Below, one piece after another: positions 14,301-28,898 of a stretch of 64,000 nucleotides of DNA. Source of the stretch: Varroa destructor (Eukaryota > Arthropoda > Arachnida > Mesostigmata > Varroidae); contig NW_019211457.1 of assembly GCF_002443255.2 (NCBI RefSeq), positions 34,974,105 through 35,038,104 of the forward strand, in the 5' to 3' direction. Under the pieces are notes generated by a model. That model was not told the origin of the DNA. It ran no database searches and saw only the letters and a list, made by a program, of their open reading frames with translations. Position 1 is the stretch's first letter, and each line of letters starts with the position of its first letter. The translations under genes were made by a program, and so were the position numbers.

Positions 14301-16325
14301 ATAAAGTGCTACTTCTAATATGTCTCTATTGTAATAATGCGGTGTTCTATTCACCTTATTTTTTTTCTTCTTTTATTATAAGCAGTGTGCTCGTTACATG
14401 AAGATGCTTCGATACTGCTGAACGTGCTCCAGCCTCAATGTGGTCACACACGTGGTTTTTGTCGTTTTTATCGCCATCTGCACTCCTCGATCGCGGTGTA
14501 CCGGTTCATGATACCTTACTCTTTAACCGTCTCGAGCCCTATGCTCGCACAGCTTCCGAGCAATATTTTCCTCTATCAGCACTAGTACTAGTGGCGCTAG
14601 CATCACTACAGCTTAATCATAGGTAATAAAACAAAGAAGAATCGTGATACACACCAATTGTGTGTCCCCAGTCACCGTTGGGCGTCGACCGCTCGCCGTA
14701 GGCCCGTCCACTCTAACGTAACACTGCTAGTGGTAGGACGTGCCTAAACGATTTCCCTGTTTGGGCTTTATCCTAAAAGGCGGAAGCTGACTAAAAGTAC
14801 GCATGATGTTATAAATAATTATTGAACAGGTGAGTCTTGGCAGAACAACCGGCCAAAGGGGCAAGCGGCATTACCAGCGGAATCACAGATGTCGCCAGTT
14901 GCAGAAAATTCGAGATCTCGTGTCATCATAGTCTTCGTTATTTGATTTTTTTCTTATTTCCTTTCTGCCACCACGGTGAATGATCTTATTTAATCGTCCC
15001 AGTCACTTTCTTGTCTATAGCGGTCGCCTATTAAACGTCCAGTAAACCCTTGGCTCGGTCCTCGGCTTGGCGGTTTCCTTTTGTTTTACCTTTTGTTCTC
15101 TGGCACAGGGATTCACTGCGATTATCGCCCCCGTTACCTTCCTTGAATGAGCTGCCATGGCGCCACTACCGTTTTATGTTCTCCATACCATCTGTCACGC
15201 GTTTTTCCTGAGCGTTCCGTGTTGCGTATAAAATATATCGGCACGATATTATCTGAGGCTATTTTTACGATCAAAGTACGACGGGCGCACTGAGAAACTG
15301 CTACGAGACAGAGAAGGCATAACAAAGGCAAAGCGACTTCTAGCAACTACCAGGCTATAACAACAAGCTCATGCGGAAACAAGTCCCATTTCCTGGCTTC
15401 GCCTGGCAATCACCGCTACCAACGAGAACCTAGTTTAGATCAACGAGCAAACATCATCGACATTTGCACTCTCGCTAAGTGGATTCGGATATTGTCTGTC
15501 TATGCAGAGGGGCAAAGGACTTCGCTATGCTAAGAATGAAAGCATCAATCAATATCAGAGTTGTTCAATGTACGACGAGAAAGTTAAGCAATTTACCTAG
15601 ACGCGTTCTTAAGTTATATTCATAGCAATAATCACACGCGACGAACTGTTCGAGCAGAAGATAGCTTCTGTAACTAAATGTTAGAAACGCTAGGTATATA
15701 AACTCGTCGATAGCGTTTAACAGCAAAAACTAAGTCGTTTGAGCTGATTGGCGTCTGAGTCATTAGAAAATATGCTACAATTAATGTATTGTATGGGTCG
15801 TAATATATGACGGTCGTCGTAATAAAAAGGTGCGACTTCTCTAAATCGATGGTCTCGGCTTCGATCTCCGCCGGAACTCAGCGATTTTTCAATAAATTTA
15901 AATACGTGAAATGAGCTCAACGTGTAGTTGCGTATAGGCTTAACGAACGACTTCCATTCAAATTTCTATTCGAGGTATAGTCAATACTAATTTCCGTCCT
16001 GCCACAGGTTTTATTGACCTTTCCGGGGCACCAGCGACGAGAAATTTCAGGTTTCACAGAAGACAAGTATGATAGGAAAATCTAACCGATTTTCGATTTA
16101 AAGCTTTTATTTCTGGCAGCCTTAACGCATCGGAGAAATCGCTCAAACTAGCGAAGTACTAACATTCGTTATAGCGTATTTCTATAACGCATGTGCCTTT
16201 ACAAAGGGCTGTATTTTAATTGTGAGAAAATGGTACACGTCAGCATGACATCAGGGACTTTAATACTTATTTATGAGCCCATGAAGACCTTACGAAAAGA
16301 CACTTTATCACATACACTTTATTGC
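8364..16325. other. Non-coding sequence, no supported gene
   Basis: Open frames reach 115 codons (12727-13074, +) and show no recognisable domain. A near-perfect hairpin lies at 10486-10518. A somewhat less AT-rich block at 11040-12040 has several short open frames on both strands, but they do not chain through splice sites. No RNA gene or mobile element is visible. Confidence 0.55.
10486..10518. repeat. Imperfect inverted repeat
   Basis: The core at 10491-10512 is GCGT-T-CGTTA, AC, TAACG-G-ACGC, with one mismatched pair. TTTAC and GTAAA flank it, with one bulged A, extending the stem. It is too short to call a transposon end and could be chance. Confidence 0.6.
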
Positions 16326-16360
16326 TACATACATTACTGTATAATACAGTAATGTATGTA
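16326..16360. repeat. Perfect 35-nt palindrome (17-bp arms, 1-nt centre)
   Basis: The left arm TACATACATTACTGTAT is followed by a single A and then its exact reverse complement. The arms are not a simple TA repeat, so a perfect 17 bp match is unlikely by chance in 64 kb. It would form a cruciform or a tight RNA hairpin. I see no gene, transposase or target-site duplication around it, so its nature is unknown. Confidence 0.95.
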
Positions 16361-19300
16361 AAAATCTAGTAGTTTTACAAAGCGCGAAAAAAGCTAAATC
16401 GCTAAAACTCTGGAAAGCGGCATAGGTAACTGTGTGCAGCTCGTAAAAAACGAAAAGGGGTGCACCTTTGATATGCGCACTAATAGAGTAAATAGCAGCG
16501 TCGGCATCTCACATAAAAAAAAATGTTTCCCCATACGTAAAACACAAGATGGCCCTTAGGCTCGTATCTTTCTTTCTGGACAGCTCGAAGGGCATGGAGA
16601 GCCTCTGCCTTGACATCGCCTCTCGGCCGAGAGCGTCAGAAATGCAAAAGTAAAATTTCCACAGTATAAACGAATGCGCTCGAGAGTAGATGGCTGCGGA
16701 GCTTTTGCCAGTCCGCTGAGATGCAAATAAACATCCCTTTTGTCCTTAAGTGATTAACTAAGGAATAAAGTATTTCACATTTTGTGTCCTGTACACGTCT
16801 TCAAACCTGTTTTGCCTACCAACTCGCGACAAAGACCGTGTTCAATATATTATTCTTTAATAGTAGAGATATCTAACGTGCAAATTGGACTGTTGTTGTA
16901 TAGCTTGCATATAGTATTAGACGGTCAAGTTATATAGTTGTTTATATGTTCTTGCATAAATTTGAGATTTTTCAGTATCATGTCCTGTTAGAGATATATT
17001 TATCGTTTCACTCGATGTGCCAGTGTCCTTTCAATGAAAGCTATTTTCAACGAAAAGAAGGTTATCGAGTTATATATGGTCTTTGGATTGACTTGACTTG
17101 CAAACCATGTCCGGGAGCGATTTGTGTCTGGACTAAGAAATCATAACCGCTCCGTAAGGTTCCTCCTTTTATCAGCCCTTAATAGCTGATAATAACGTCT
17201 TTTAACAAAGATATCCTTCGTGGACCTGAGGAAGCTATTCAGTTTGAATTATAGGGTCAACTCAAATAGCTCGCTTACGTAATCCATGTAGCTAAACACT
17301 TACGCCTATACGTAACTCTCCGCATTGAATTCCTTTGACGAATCTACTTCATACATATAGATGTGGACTTTCCTGAGCACTCGTATTAATATTATTGCTA
17401 TTATTATTCGTATCACACTGATTTTCTGAGTAATGTCCTTGGCAATCATATGTAGAAATAAACACGGTAATGGCCCAAATATGCCCAAAGACGGAATGGG
17501 TTAAAAAGAAAAATATCTTGAACTATGTTGATTTACTACAAATAATGAAAACGAACTGACAACTCAAAGCTATATGTGGTTATTCCAGAAATACCATTTA
17601 TATTTCGTAAATTAATCCTGTATTATATAATTGTGTTAGCTAACAATATATGTGCCCGATCGATGTACAATGACATTGTGATATTATCGTTGAAATGCAA
17701 TGTACCTAATCCAACCATTAAGGCCCTTAGTGTATAACCTCGCAGAAGTGTTCAAGCATTAAAGCAACGTCTGATGATGACTGGCTCAGGATCCTGCTGT
17801 ACGTATTCGTTCACCTGCTTAAACCTATTTATACTATGGGAACGCAAGCCGTACAACAGCCCAGTTATGTTATAGAGCAAGGTCTTCCATATCTGCTTCT
17901 TTTTACCCATCAAAGAGCGCAGCCTGGTGCCTGCTATAGACTGTTGAATTTTTGGGTTGGCCTTTTACTTGTCCCGGTTCGACATGAAACGACTGACTAA
18001 GCTGACTACTGCAGGCAACATCCGGTTCTTTAAGTTCGTTTACTATGGAAACAGATATTGACATTAGAAGCACAATCGTTCCAAGCGGAGATCACGTTGG
18101 TTGATTACTAATTGTTCGTTATCTACGCATTACGTTAATTATAGTCATGCTCTAATTTGCCCTATAGGTATGCACATATACATATACATATCCATAGTGG
18201 CGCTGGTATACATGACTGGCCCGACTGACGCAAAAGGGGTGAATTATAAGACCTGTTTGGGTATTTTAGCACCAATCGTTTGATACACTGTTGCGGATTT
18301 AGTCGTAAAAATATTTTACATTATTTTGGGAAGACAAGAAACCCCTGCGGCTCTAAGGATTTTAGCAACAGAATAATAGCGTTCATTAACTAAAAAAAAG
18401 GCCACTACCGCCAGCACATAGAAAAAGGGTATCTAAAACGACCTAATGTATCCAAAAGATGCATTGTTTGCGGTCATTGACATATGCTAACAGATCTATC
18501 GATGCGAAGATGTATGGAATACTCAGGCTTTCATACGGTTACCCGTTCTCTATGTTATATTCTTTATTTACCTTCTGAACGTAAGCACGTAGGAGATACG
18601 CGCACAGCAAGCACCACCACATCGAGTCTATTGTGGAGACTATTTTCTCTATGCCTATAGCGACCTTCGAGACTCAAAAGAAAAGAAATAACCTCGAACA
18701 GAGAATTTGAGAATCTGAGGAGTAAGCACGAAGCACTAGGGAGACGGCAGCACCTTTCATGGCCAGAGCAAGTGTTGCCTACGCCGGCTGCAGCTAAAAT
18801 GACGTTCGGCTGGGAATAAGAACGGTGTTTTCCTAACCAATACCGCATCAAGTATTCGGAAGATTGTCGTGCATGGATCGAAATCAAAATGGAAGCTAGG
18901 ATCGCTTGCAAATATGCTAGTAGTCGTGTGCGTGGGAGCATCTGCAGGCATAAAGAAAGTCGCGGGGAGCTATCGTCGCGTCGATCCATGTGGGGACACG
19001 GAGGTGGCGACACATGTTCAATACTAACAGCAGCTGCTGCTCCTGTTGTTACTGCTACAAAGGTAAAGGAGGTTGTTCCTCAGCGATAAGCGAAACTAGG
19101 TAAAGCGGCCTGCAACGGCGAACCCTTCCCGCCGCTGAGCATTGATTACCAGCGACTGGATTATAGCGATAGGCTGTTTTGTAAAGACTGATCGCAGAGA
19201 GGCTGTTAGATCAGTTAAACACTTTCGACATTTTGGCACGTACCGTAGCCATGCTGTTAGCACCCGCAGCCTGAGATCACACCAGCATCAAAATGCTAGG

Positions 19301-22300
19301 GGCATCATTTACAAATCCGACGTCTCATGGGGAAGCGGATGTAGCAAGCATATGCAAGTAAGTGAAGCAAGCGAAATCAGCCGCCTATGCCGTCTGAAGA
19401 GTGCACGAGGTTCTCAAGGCGAAGTACGAGACTCTGGAGACGATTTTTTGCATTTTCCAGGCCTGTCCAATGAGTTAAATTTCTGGCAGATGAAACACGG
19501 CAGAGCTATGATTCAGCAGCCAGTTGATTAAGATTAAGTTGCCTGTTACGAATTGGTACGTAATTATATAACATGTGATTAACGTGATACTGGATTACAT
19601 CACGGGCAAATAGGAAAAGATGGCTACCACATACTCGGCTATCAAAAACATTTTACCTAGCTGAAGAGCAGAGTGCAAAATATAACAATAGACGCACGGT
19701 TTATAGCAGTGTCTATGCCAGTTATTCACTCCTTGTCTACCGAAACGCCATGGTGGAATTGAGTAATTTGTCACAGCTGAGATCGGGGGGACTCCCAAAG
19801 AGGGCTGCTAGCGTCAGTCGTCGGTAACATCAAGCTACTTGAGACTCCATTCTAAGAATTAGAATTCCAAGGAACTACCGGCATCAAACAACTCAGCAGA
19901 ACCCAACACTGAATCGTATTAAATATGTGTCAAACGAATCGAACCCCATGATAAACAGTAGTCTGTGCTGTCATGACAGGCTCCGCATTTTATTTTCTAT
20001 TTAGCTGAGTGACGTAGGCTTCACTTATATGTCTGTCCTTCCAGTTCCTCACAGGCTATAAAACATTACAACCTTATCATTGATCTCTTGGAAGACCATT
20101 CTATTTAAAATATAAGCTTGCAGTAAAAAAAAATACCATAAGTAAGCGTGACAAAGCTTAGCTCGTGGTACAAAATTCAGTTCTGAAATTCAAGCATATA
20201 TACAATTCCTATGCGTAACAGGTTGAAAATGTTCGCTATTGGGTTAAATCTGGAGTGATAACATTGAATTGGTGTTTTGTAGCCCAAGATGTAAGAATAT
20301 AAAAAAGAGGTGTATGAAGTGGGCAGCAGATTGATCTAGGAGTAACACATGAGGTCGACTGGCGCGAGAGGGTGCGCAACGCGTCCATGAGCTTCCAGCT
20401 CTTTATTAAGATGATGGCAAAACTCCGAAACTTCTAAGAGGATTATGATACGAAGCCGATGATGTACTCATATGTATACACTTGATGAACACTTGCTTAT
20501 TCCCGAACATGTGCAACATATTCTAGTACGATTACTTCTGCTCATCACTATTACTACTATTACTCACCAGCCGCTTGCGAGCTCTCTAGTATTTGCGTTT
20601 TATAATGGAGTCGAGCTGGGGTATCCAAAATAGTTCCGTCCTCGGAGGCTAATCGAAAAAAAAAACAAAGGCAAAAATAAACCTACTTGAAATGAAATTT
20701 GCGAAGAGGGCAGAATCGATTTTTCCGGGAGTCCTGCCTGGACAGACATATATATGTATCTGTAATTACGTAAAATTTCTTACCATTTGACGGTTATAGA
20801 GATCGATCAGAGCTAGTTGTTTCCTAAATAAAGTAAATGGCATTTTGATGAAACTCGGTGTTCGCTGGTTAGATAACAGCAATAGCGTGTGACAAAGCCA
20901 GGCGAATCTTATTAGAAAACTTTCAGACTGGTGCAGAACAGACGTTACAAATGATCAAACCGAATAGGACAAAATGTCCTCAGGAGAAAAGGCATCGTCA
21001 ATCGCCAACAGTCAGACATACGTCATGCAACAGTTAAATATTTCTAAGCCAAATTCGATTCTTTCATTCCAAACAAAGTAACTAGTTATCAAACGAACAA
21101 GTTACAGGCGTAATAGCGGCCACGCCTCCTTCCAACCCGTCTGCCTCTGTAGTTAGGACTTTTTTTTTTACAAATACTAAGACTTATGAGAAAAAGGGAC
21201 AAATGCAATAAATATAGTGCAGTCTTAACTCATGAACTTGTAAATGACGTTTTCTGTTTCCACGATCCATCCAGGAGTGGAGTATATTATTCTGCCCAAA
21301 CCTCAGACGAACGCAAGATAAGCTGGCTTGGCCTCATCACGTTCTCGTCAAACATATATTTCGTCTATCTGCAGGGGATGCTGAAAGACTCCATGCTAAC
21401 CTAACTTGAACCTACGAACCCTGTCCCATGGCAACTACCAGAAAATGACCACACGAAACTAGGGGCTTCCACTGCCTAACCCGGTACTGGTAGACTTGCT
21501 AATGCTTTTAGAGTTGCTTTTCTGCTGCCGCCATCATTGATGTTTCTGTTTAGGGACGGCCCTGCCGATTTTATGTATGCACACGTCTATATACAACATG
21601 GTGTACATGTTCATACACATATTTCCGAAGAACACGCCTGTCGCAGATCCCTGCTACTGGTATTCTTTACAATTTGGTGAAAGCAAGTAATGCGAACGAA
21701 GTGAAACGGTCTGTGAGAATAAAGAATTATAAAATATTTTTAAAAAAATGTATACGCTGTAATTAAATCGAATCATCCTTTGCTACAATATAATGATACT
21801 TACTTGAATTTACTGGAAAAATCTATTTTATCACGAATGCGGAAGGACTTTGGTGCCAACAAGAGAAAGCGCCTGCACACTATCATTGCGATGTGAGGGC
21901 ATATCTTATTGAAAATTTTTCAAACAGATAGCTCGAACGAAAAGTTCCAAAAGAATACCCGGCCCGTTACCTAGACCGAACGCCAATGGACCTGCGATAT
22001 CTTTCAAAGATAAAATTAGTGCTACAGTAGCACTTTGAATACTTGTTGAAGTTGGTGATTCAACAGGCCACTAAAACAGAAGCTATTTTGAGTAGCTGCC
22101 CTTAGATATTAACTGTACATGAATAAAATATGAAGTTGTACTCCTTCCCACTGTATATTTAGACGTTTTGAAACATTTTATATATTAAAATACGGGCTTA
22201 CAATAAAACGCGCGAGAAGAAGAGGGAAATTCGGTATCACCGTTGCCTTGCTTGTTGTACCGCGATGGCATTGCCTTATGCTAGGTCTACGTGAATAATT

Positions 22301-25300
22301 TTCTGTTCTTCATGGCAAACACATATTAACTGAAGTATTCTTCCTAGCAGTACTCTCCGCCAACCACAAACCGTCGGATGCTGTCAACGTTGCCGATCCT
22401 GTCGTGTTTTTCGCTTTTTAGTTTCTCTATGCAACTAGTATTGAAGATATCGATACATGTAGGAGGTAGAAAGAAGATCCTCTATGGATGGTCTGACCGT
22501 TTCTATTGCTCTAAACTTTTGCTAACGTAGAAATGGTCCTAAAGGGGCGGACGAAACAGTTCGGCAGCAGTCAACACAGGGTTCACATAACTGATCTGAG
22601 TGTCGAAACGGCGCATATCGGCTCAACAGAAGAAAAGCCGCCGTGAACAAACATCAGTGCATCAGTAGCACGCTTTGCCCTATACAAACCGATAGTGTAG
22701 AAAGAACTAGGGGGAAGGCTGGATAGAATCTCATATTATATCTCGATGTGATCGCTGTTGCTAACGCGGTCGGTGTGTGTATAAACACACTATCGGTGCT
22801 ATTGCATTTGCTGTTGGCGATAATGGTGGGGGCATCTTTTGTTTTTCTTGTAACGCAACTACAACTGCGTCTTCCCCGACTGTTTCGGATGTATCCATCG
22901 CTGATGAAACGACGGGAATCGCCTTGGATTTCAAAACAAAGCGAAATATGGCCAAGGGAATGGTATCACACCTCGGAATGATTTGAACGGCCGAGGGCGG
23001 GACGGGGAATCATCTACTATAGCATCGGCAGAGTTGGTCGAAGTGAAACGCGTGGGAAGACAACCGACAAAGTGGGGCAAGATGGGGTTATGCAGATTTA
23101 GCTGATAACGTCAACATCAAAAAAAAAAGTCTATTTCGATGGCTTTAGTGTCTAAATGCCGCTGATACTATTGCTGGGAAGTGAGAATAAGATCGAAAAA
23201 GCGTTCCTTCAGCTTTGCCCTAGAGTTTTAATTACCGGTGAAAAGAACGCTACTTAATAACAGGTATGATAAAGGTTACGGACATACAAAATGATATTGT
23301 TGATAGTAGCGTCTACCTTATCAGCAATTCGGGGTAACTTTTGCGTAAAAGATATCGGTAGGATTGGCGATTGGTATTGCTGTTGGCTAGTAATGAGGTA
23401 GGCAACATAGGAAACTCTAATGAACGTAACAGACCCTTGTCCTATGTTTTTCGCCTGAAAGGTTGCTATATATAGCAACTCTAGACAGATTACCGAAACT
23501 GCAGTATGCCTTAGCAGTGCTAAAACGGTGGTATCGGCCACAAGCAGCTTGGCCTAATTAGAGGGAACAAAAAATCAGTGATAAGAAATTGGATCAAAGA
23601 CAAAATCCCGATAAATCCAAAGCTGACAGACTTCAACGTTATGAACAAGTGGTATTGTTGTGGTTCGGAATATTTTGTTCCAGGTGATAAGACGCAGGAA
23701 ACATATAGGCAACGTCTAATATCCTCGGGGATGATGCGTTTTCCCGGTAAACATTATGAAAAGCATTGTGTTTGAATCCGGGTGCAGACACACCCCGTTT
23801 TATGCTGGCGAGAGTCAGCCGTCCAATGTAATGCCTGACGGCTTGAACACTATACGTGGATCACAAAAAAGAGACAGCATGAGATAGAAGCTTAGCATAG
23901 AAGCTTCAGCTACCTAGTGTGAAATGCATAGTACATGAAAATAGGAAAAACGGGATCATTCTAGATGCTTTGGCGTACCACAATTAACTAGGAGAATGTT
24001 CATAGAAACACATACCCTCTTTAGTTGGTTGGGGCAATTTCCTTTGAAAAATAATAATATTTGCTAGTCTGCGCGCTGAAATACAAGATATACTAAAGGT
24101 CGATGTTCCGTCTAACTCTGATGAACACCTCAATTTCTCTACATAAATAGGCATATACATATACACATAGCATCCATATCGAGACGCGTTCGGACACCGA
24201 AGAAGAAACCTTTCCTTCTGTTGTTTCAATCTGACGATGTTCAGTGCCATATGTGATAGGCGCTGCGAGCATTGCGGGCTATTGCGTCATGCCTTGTTTC
24301 CGAGCTCTAGGCTATCATCATTTGGTCACTTGGCGTTGTATCAAGAAGGCGAAAAAACGAGTAAGATAAAGAGCCTGAAATATATAGGGTAAGTGCGAGT
24401 GAGCGACGAGGTCTGTCCAGTCAAGTACAGCTGATCGCTTTCCCCTTGGAGCTGGACGTATCTATCTGATACGGCTAGCCATCTCAATCACGCCACTGTG
24501 AAGCGGTTGCCGCACCTGGTCTGGTCCTCGACACTCGTTATCGGCCTTTTGCCAACTATCATTTCTGCCACTATCCACAGATTCATCCTGTACTGCTTTA
24601 TTCAGGCTGTCCTCTGGCAACTGTGCTTTGGGAGTTCGCAGAGTCCCACCTCGTCTTTCCATAAGCAAGCAATGGCTCGTTAACATATACAAGTGGAAAT
24701 ATTCAGCTACAGTGTATACTAACTCATTTAAAAATGAACTAGTGAATCGTCATCTACTACTAACGATCAGCGGGAGCCTATTTGATGGACGAGCATATAT
24801 ATAGCAAGAAAGATAGTATGAAACTGAACGATCCTCCGGCCACAAAGAGCGGTCAAAGATTTAAAAAATACGGAATGTTCGATGCGCTGGGGTACAACGT
24901 AACGGAAGTGGAACATCCCAACCAACGTATATATTATAATAGAAAAAGTGAAATGAAAAAAGAAAAAAATAAACTTTTGGTTATAAGAACAAAAAACAGC
25001 TTGATAGTTTGAGAATTTTTAAGGTAAAACAAACATGTGTATATATTATCGTTTACAGACTATATCTGTCAAGATACTTTTGCTGCACTCTGTGTATTGG
25101 GTTTGTCCGGATGATCCCATCTTCTATTCTACGCTACCGGTGTTGGCCACGAAGGGAGTTATGGTATAGAGAAGCAAACGGTCATCTTACAATACCGATC
25201 AGATATGAACAGGACGATCTATCTGAGTCAATTTTTCAATGATTAAGTCGCGTTCCTCAATGAGAGGCCCAATAGACATCATAAGAAAAAATCTAGGTTG

Positions 25301-28300
25301 CCTATACATCACCTGGAGACGCGCGTAAAGACATCCTAGACGGTGTACGTAGTTTACGCTGATTGAAATAGAAGCTAATTAGATGCCTTTGACTTTATCT
25401 CCTATTCTTAAATTGCGAACGACAGGCAGTCTAAGCGCGAGGTCAGGAAGACCTGTGGCAAGGCACAACGTTTGATCGGTGACGCGGGAATATTTTCGTA
25501 TAATGGAGCATTCACACAATATGGGTATATATGTCTATTGAGCTTTATTTTTTCGGTAATTAAAACCTAAATGAGAAACTTATCTTTTGATATCGCAAGT
25601 ATAAAACGCGGGGCACTATCGCAGGCGACTATTGAAAAGCTTCAAAGATCTCTGCTTGAGATTTCACGTTTATCTAGTTTGTACGAAGCGATACTGCCCA
25701 CTTAGCTTCATTCAGTTTTAATGGTTAGCTTCTTTTAGATAACATATCAACCATTAAGGCAAATTTAATGGTAAGCTCAATTCGTAATTTCATACATTAT
25801 TAAAGTATTCATTGTCTTCTTACAAACCGCATATAGAGAAAAAAAAAAGCTCATATAGAGAAAAAAAGCAGAAAACAAAAAAGCAATAGTCTTGCGCTAA
25901 ATTTTAATAGAATAAACATATAACAACATCCTATCCAATAGGCTGAAAGAAAAATACTTAGGTAGTATTATTAGTTGTTTCTTTTTGCTGGCAAGTGGCA
26001 TTTTGTATTGGCACCTAATGGAAGAGGAAAGTACATTCGAACAGGCTCGGTCGGCGCTGGTGGCAAAGTGGCGTGTAACGCAGATATCATAAAATTAGCC
26101 TCTACTAGTGGCAATGTTTGCCTAAGAGGTAATAGATAGAGATAAAAATGTATTATACGAAGACGTGTAAATAATGGTTCATAAATAATTTGGGCTCACA
26201 TAGATTATTCGAGTATAAGGTTCAATCCCATTTTTTTTTTCACTTTCCAGGACGTCCCGTGCCGTCTATACCGCCCCTACGACCCGCATAATTAAATAGA
26301 ACAAGACTCCGTGACACGAGGGACCGAACGACGGGGCGGAGATTAATGCTTTATTAGCCCCTTAGTTTGCTTGTTGCGAGAGGCGTCACAGGCAGGGCAG
26401 ATGTCCTGTGTTGTGTGGTATCGTATTGGATACAGATAAAGAAACAAAGTGAAATGGCGTTCTAACGTTCTAAATATTCGAATCTAGTTCTTTAGTCACT
26501 TAGCTAAATACGAGTAAGAAATTGGACGGGTGCGTTCATTGAATCTCTGATTCAAATAAGTCAGTTGAGTCAAGGGTTAACGTACTGCACAACAATAATT
26601 GAGCTTGAGCCTACATTCGTTCGGACTCAAGCTTTCCTCAAAGGCAAAACAAAATCAAAAAGCCCATAAACTCATAGTAAAGCATCAAAATTACGAGCGA
26701 TTAATGGCTATCTGATTGCAACATTAGCTCAGTTTCTGATATCGCTACGTGCCCTGTGTATCCTCATCTAAAACTTATTATCAGATGTTCCCGTTACGCA
26801 AAAATGCATTGAGACACAGTTAAGCCCTGCTCTAGCTCTGGCATAAAGTATTCACAATATCCATTAGAACGCCGGATCAAGCCGTTTTCGAAGAATGGTG
26901 ACGGTATTTTTATTTGGCATTCATTTGCATTAAAAAAATCCAGAAGCGGGAAACTGTTGTCCTTCCAAGCGACGCTTCCAGGGAACCGGTGTTGCTTGTT
27001 TATTCGAAGGTTAGCAGCAGTCGCACTCGTTGTATTCCCGAATCAACTGACAGGCGAAATTCGAGTTACCCACTGAACCTCCTGCCGACAAACAACCTTC
27101 TACCTCATTTGGGTGGCCACAGCATAGGCCCAAGCCAGATTTTGATTCTATAGCTGCTTCTGCGTCCTATCCTGTATGCAAAAGGAACAGCTAAAGTCCA
27201 TTTACATACACAGGTACAACGGCCTGTGTTGATCAACGTTTCGACGGCGGGCTCAGCAACATGCACTGCCATCGTCATGACAATCGACGTTCCTTTCTAG
27301 TTCGTTATTCCCGTTGTGTCTGGCTGATCATGTTTGAGACGGGTGGAATAATACGCACAGAAATTCGTGTATAGAGTGACAGGTTGACAGGCAGGCATCG
27401 ATTTTGCTTTTGGAAAAAAACAGCCATATAAAATAGCTGGTAAAAAGATCGTTTTGGCGATATGACGCTGCGGTAGTTTTGCGACACCAGTGAGCCGGGC
27501 TGTAAAGTGCAGTAGCATTGTTGAATACTACAGGACTGCCTGTTTTTCTGAACATGTTGTAAGCTATCTTTACTAATAATATTTTCAGGCAGACTGTTCA
27601 AAAGTGGGCTTGCTTATTTCTGTATTGCGCTGAATGGGCTACGACGGGACTTCTTCACCGAGACATCAACCAATGATCTTGTCTTTTTGGTGACTTCAGA
27701 GATCAGTACGCCATAATGGATCAGAAAAGTCAATAGTGCCATTACGTGAAAAATGGAAATCATTGTAGAACTTACCTGATGATTCTAATCTATAACATTA
27801 TTTAAAAATATCGCTATAATATAGATTTCAAATATTTATGCTATATTAGCTTTAGGTCCAGACTTGATGATATACCTTCATTTTATTATACGTTGAGACA
27901 GCGATTATACGCACAGGCATTTCCGAGTTTCAATTTAGTATCGACACTTATGCGGCTGCTAACGCAATTTACTAATAACTAAAAGTTATTCTGGAACAGT
28001 CACGGCGTTCCATATTGCGTAATTTCCTTTTATAGGTCTACCATATCTAGCGTTCCATTCTGTACTGTCTTCGTGCTGATTTTCTAGCATAGTCGTATTT
28101 GAAAAACATTATTTTTACAAATAGCCTAGGTTTACTTTCATGTAAATTTCGTGCTTCCTGCGATTTATGATTACGTTTGGTCGGCACCGAGAATACAAGT
28201 TATGAATCCCCATTGGTGACACCCCTTCTCATTGAGATCTTAAATATCTACGATCACTATGACCCGATCTGTCCTTAGCCGGCGAAACGGTTATGCCAGG

Positions 28301-28848
28301 GCAGATATTAAAAATATGGTCCACTATACAAACTTTGTGATTTTAACCCTGTCGAAGCCTATTCGTTGGGCCAGTTTTTTCCTGCCTACGTCTAGCCTCG
28401 GCGGATGTTTTGTTGTGCTTCGTAATTTGTATAGCGATAACAGTTGCAGCAGCATAAGCGCTACAGCCTTATATGCTTTACGCTCACGTTATAGTAGGAG
28501 ATCGGCGGCGCCACCGATAGCGAGACTTTGGATATTCGTGGTGGTAGCGAGTACCTTCGCTTTATTTTCAGCTTTCGTAAGAGTGGTTGTCTGGCATATT
28601 GGAGCGGCCGCCTGGAACAGCTTTTAATTTGTTCCCATGGGGATTAGGGTTTGATTAAAATGAAGGCTAGGGGGAATAGGATGCGGTGGCAGGCAAACTG
28701 GCCATAGTTAGTGGAGGGTTAGCAAAAAAGCGGTGTTGTTGCTGGCATTGTCACTCTATAGTCAAAAGCAGCGGGGCTCCATGAGAAGAGGCATACAAGA
28801 GTGCGTAAGAAACTCATAGTTTTAGCTTAGTCGTCGGTAGGTGGCTAC

Positions 28849-28898
28849 GACCTCGGTCGAGGTCCTTTTCAACTTCAACAACAAAAGTAGGTACTTTT
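28849..28898. repeat. Two adjacent short palindromes
   Basis: GACCTCG-GT-CGAGGTC (28849-28864) and AAAAGTA-GG-TACTTTT (28883-28898) are both perfect, with 7 bp arms and 2 nt centres, 18 bases apart. Either alone is expected by chance in this length of DNA; the pairing is mildly unusual. Confidence 0.7.

Noticed and set aside
18564..19013. 149-codon minus-strand frame with an internal signal-like segment and clustered Cys
   Set aside because: The cysteine spacing matches no family I can name, and a frame of this length is expected about once by chance here.
19931..19950. tRNA B-box-like GGTTCGATTC on the minus strand
   Set aside because: The flanking bases do not form a T stem, and no acceptor or anticodon stem is present.
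26219..26231. tRNA B-box-like GGTTCAATCCC followed by a T run
   Set aside because: There is no matching D arm, anticodon arm or acceptor stem upstream.
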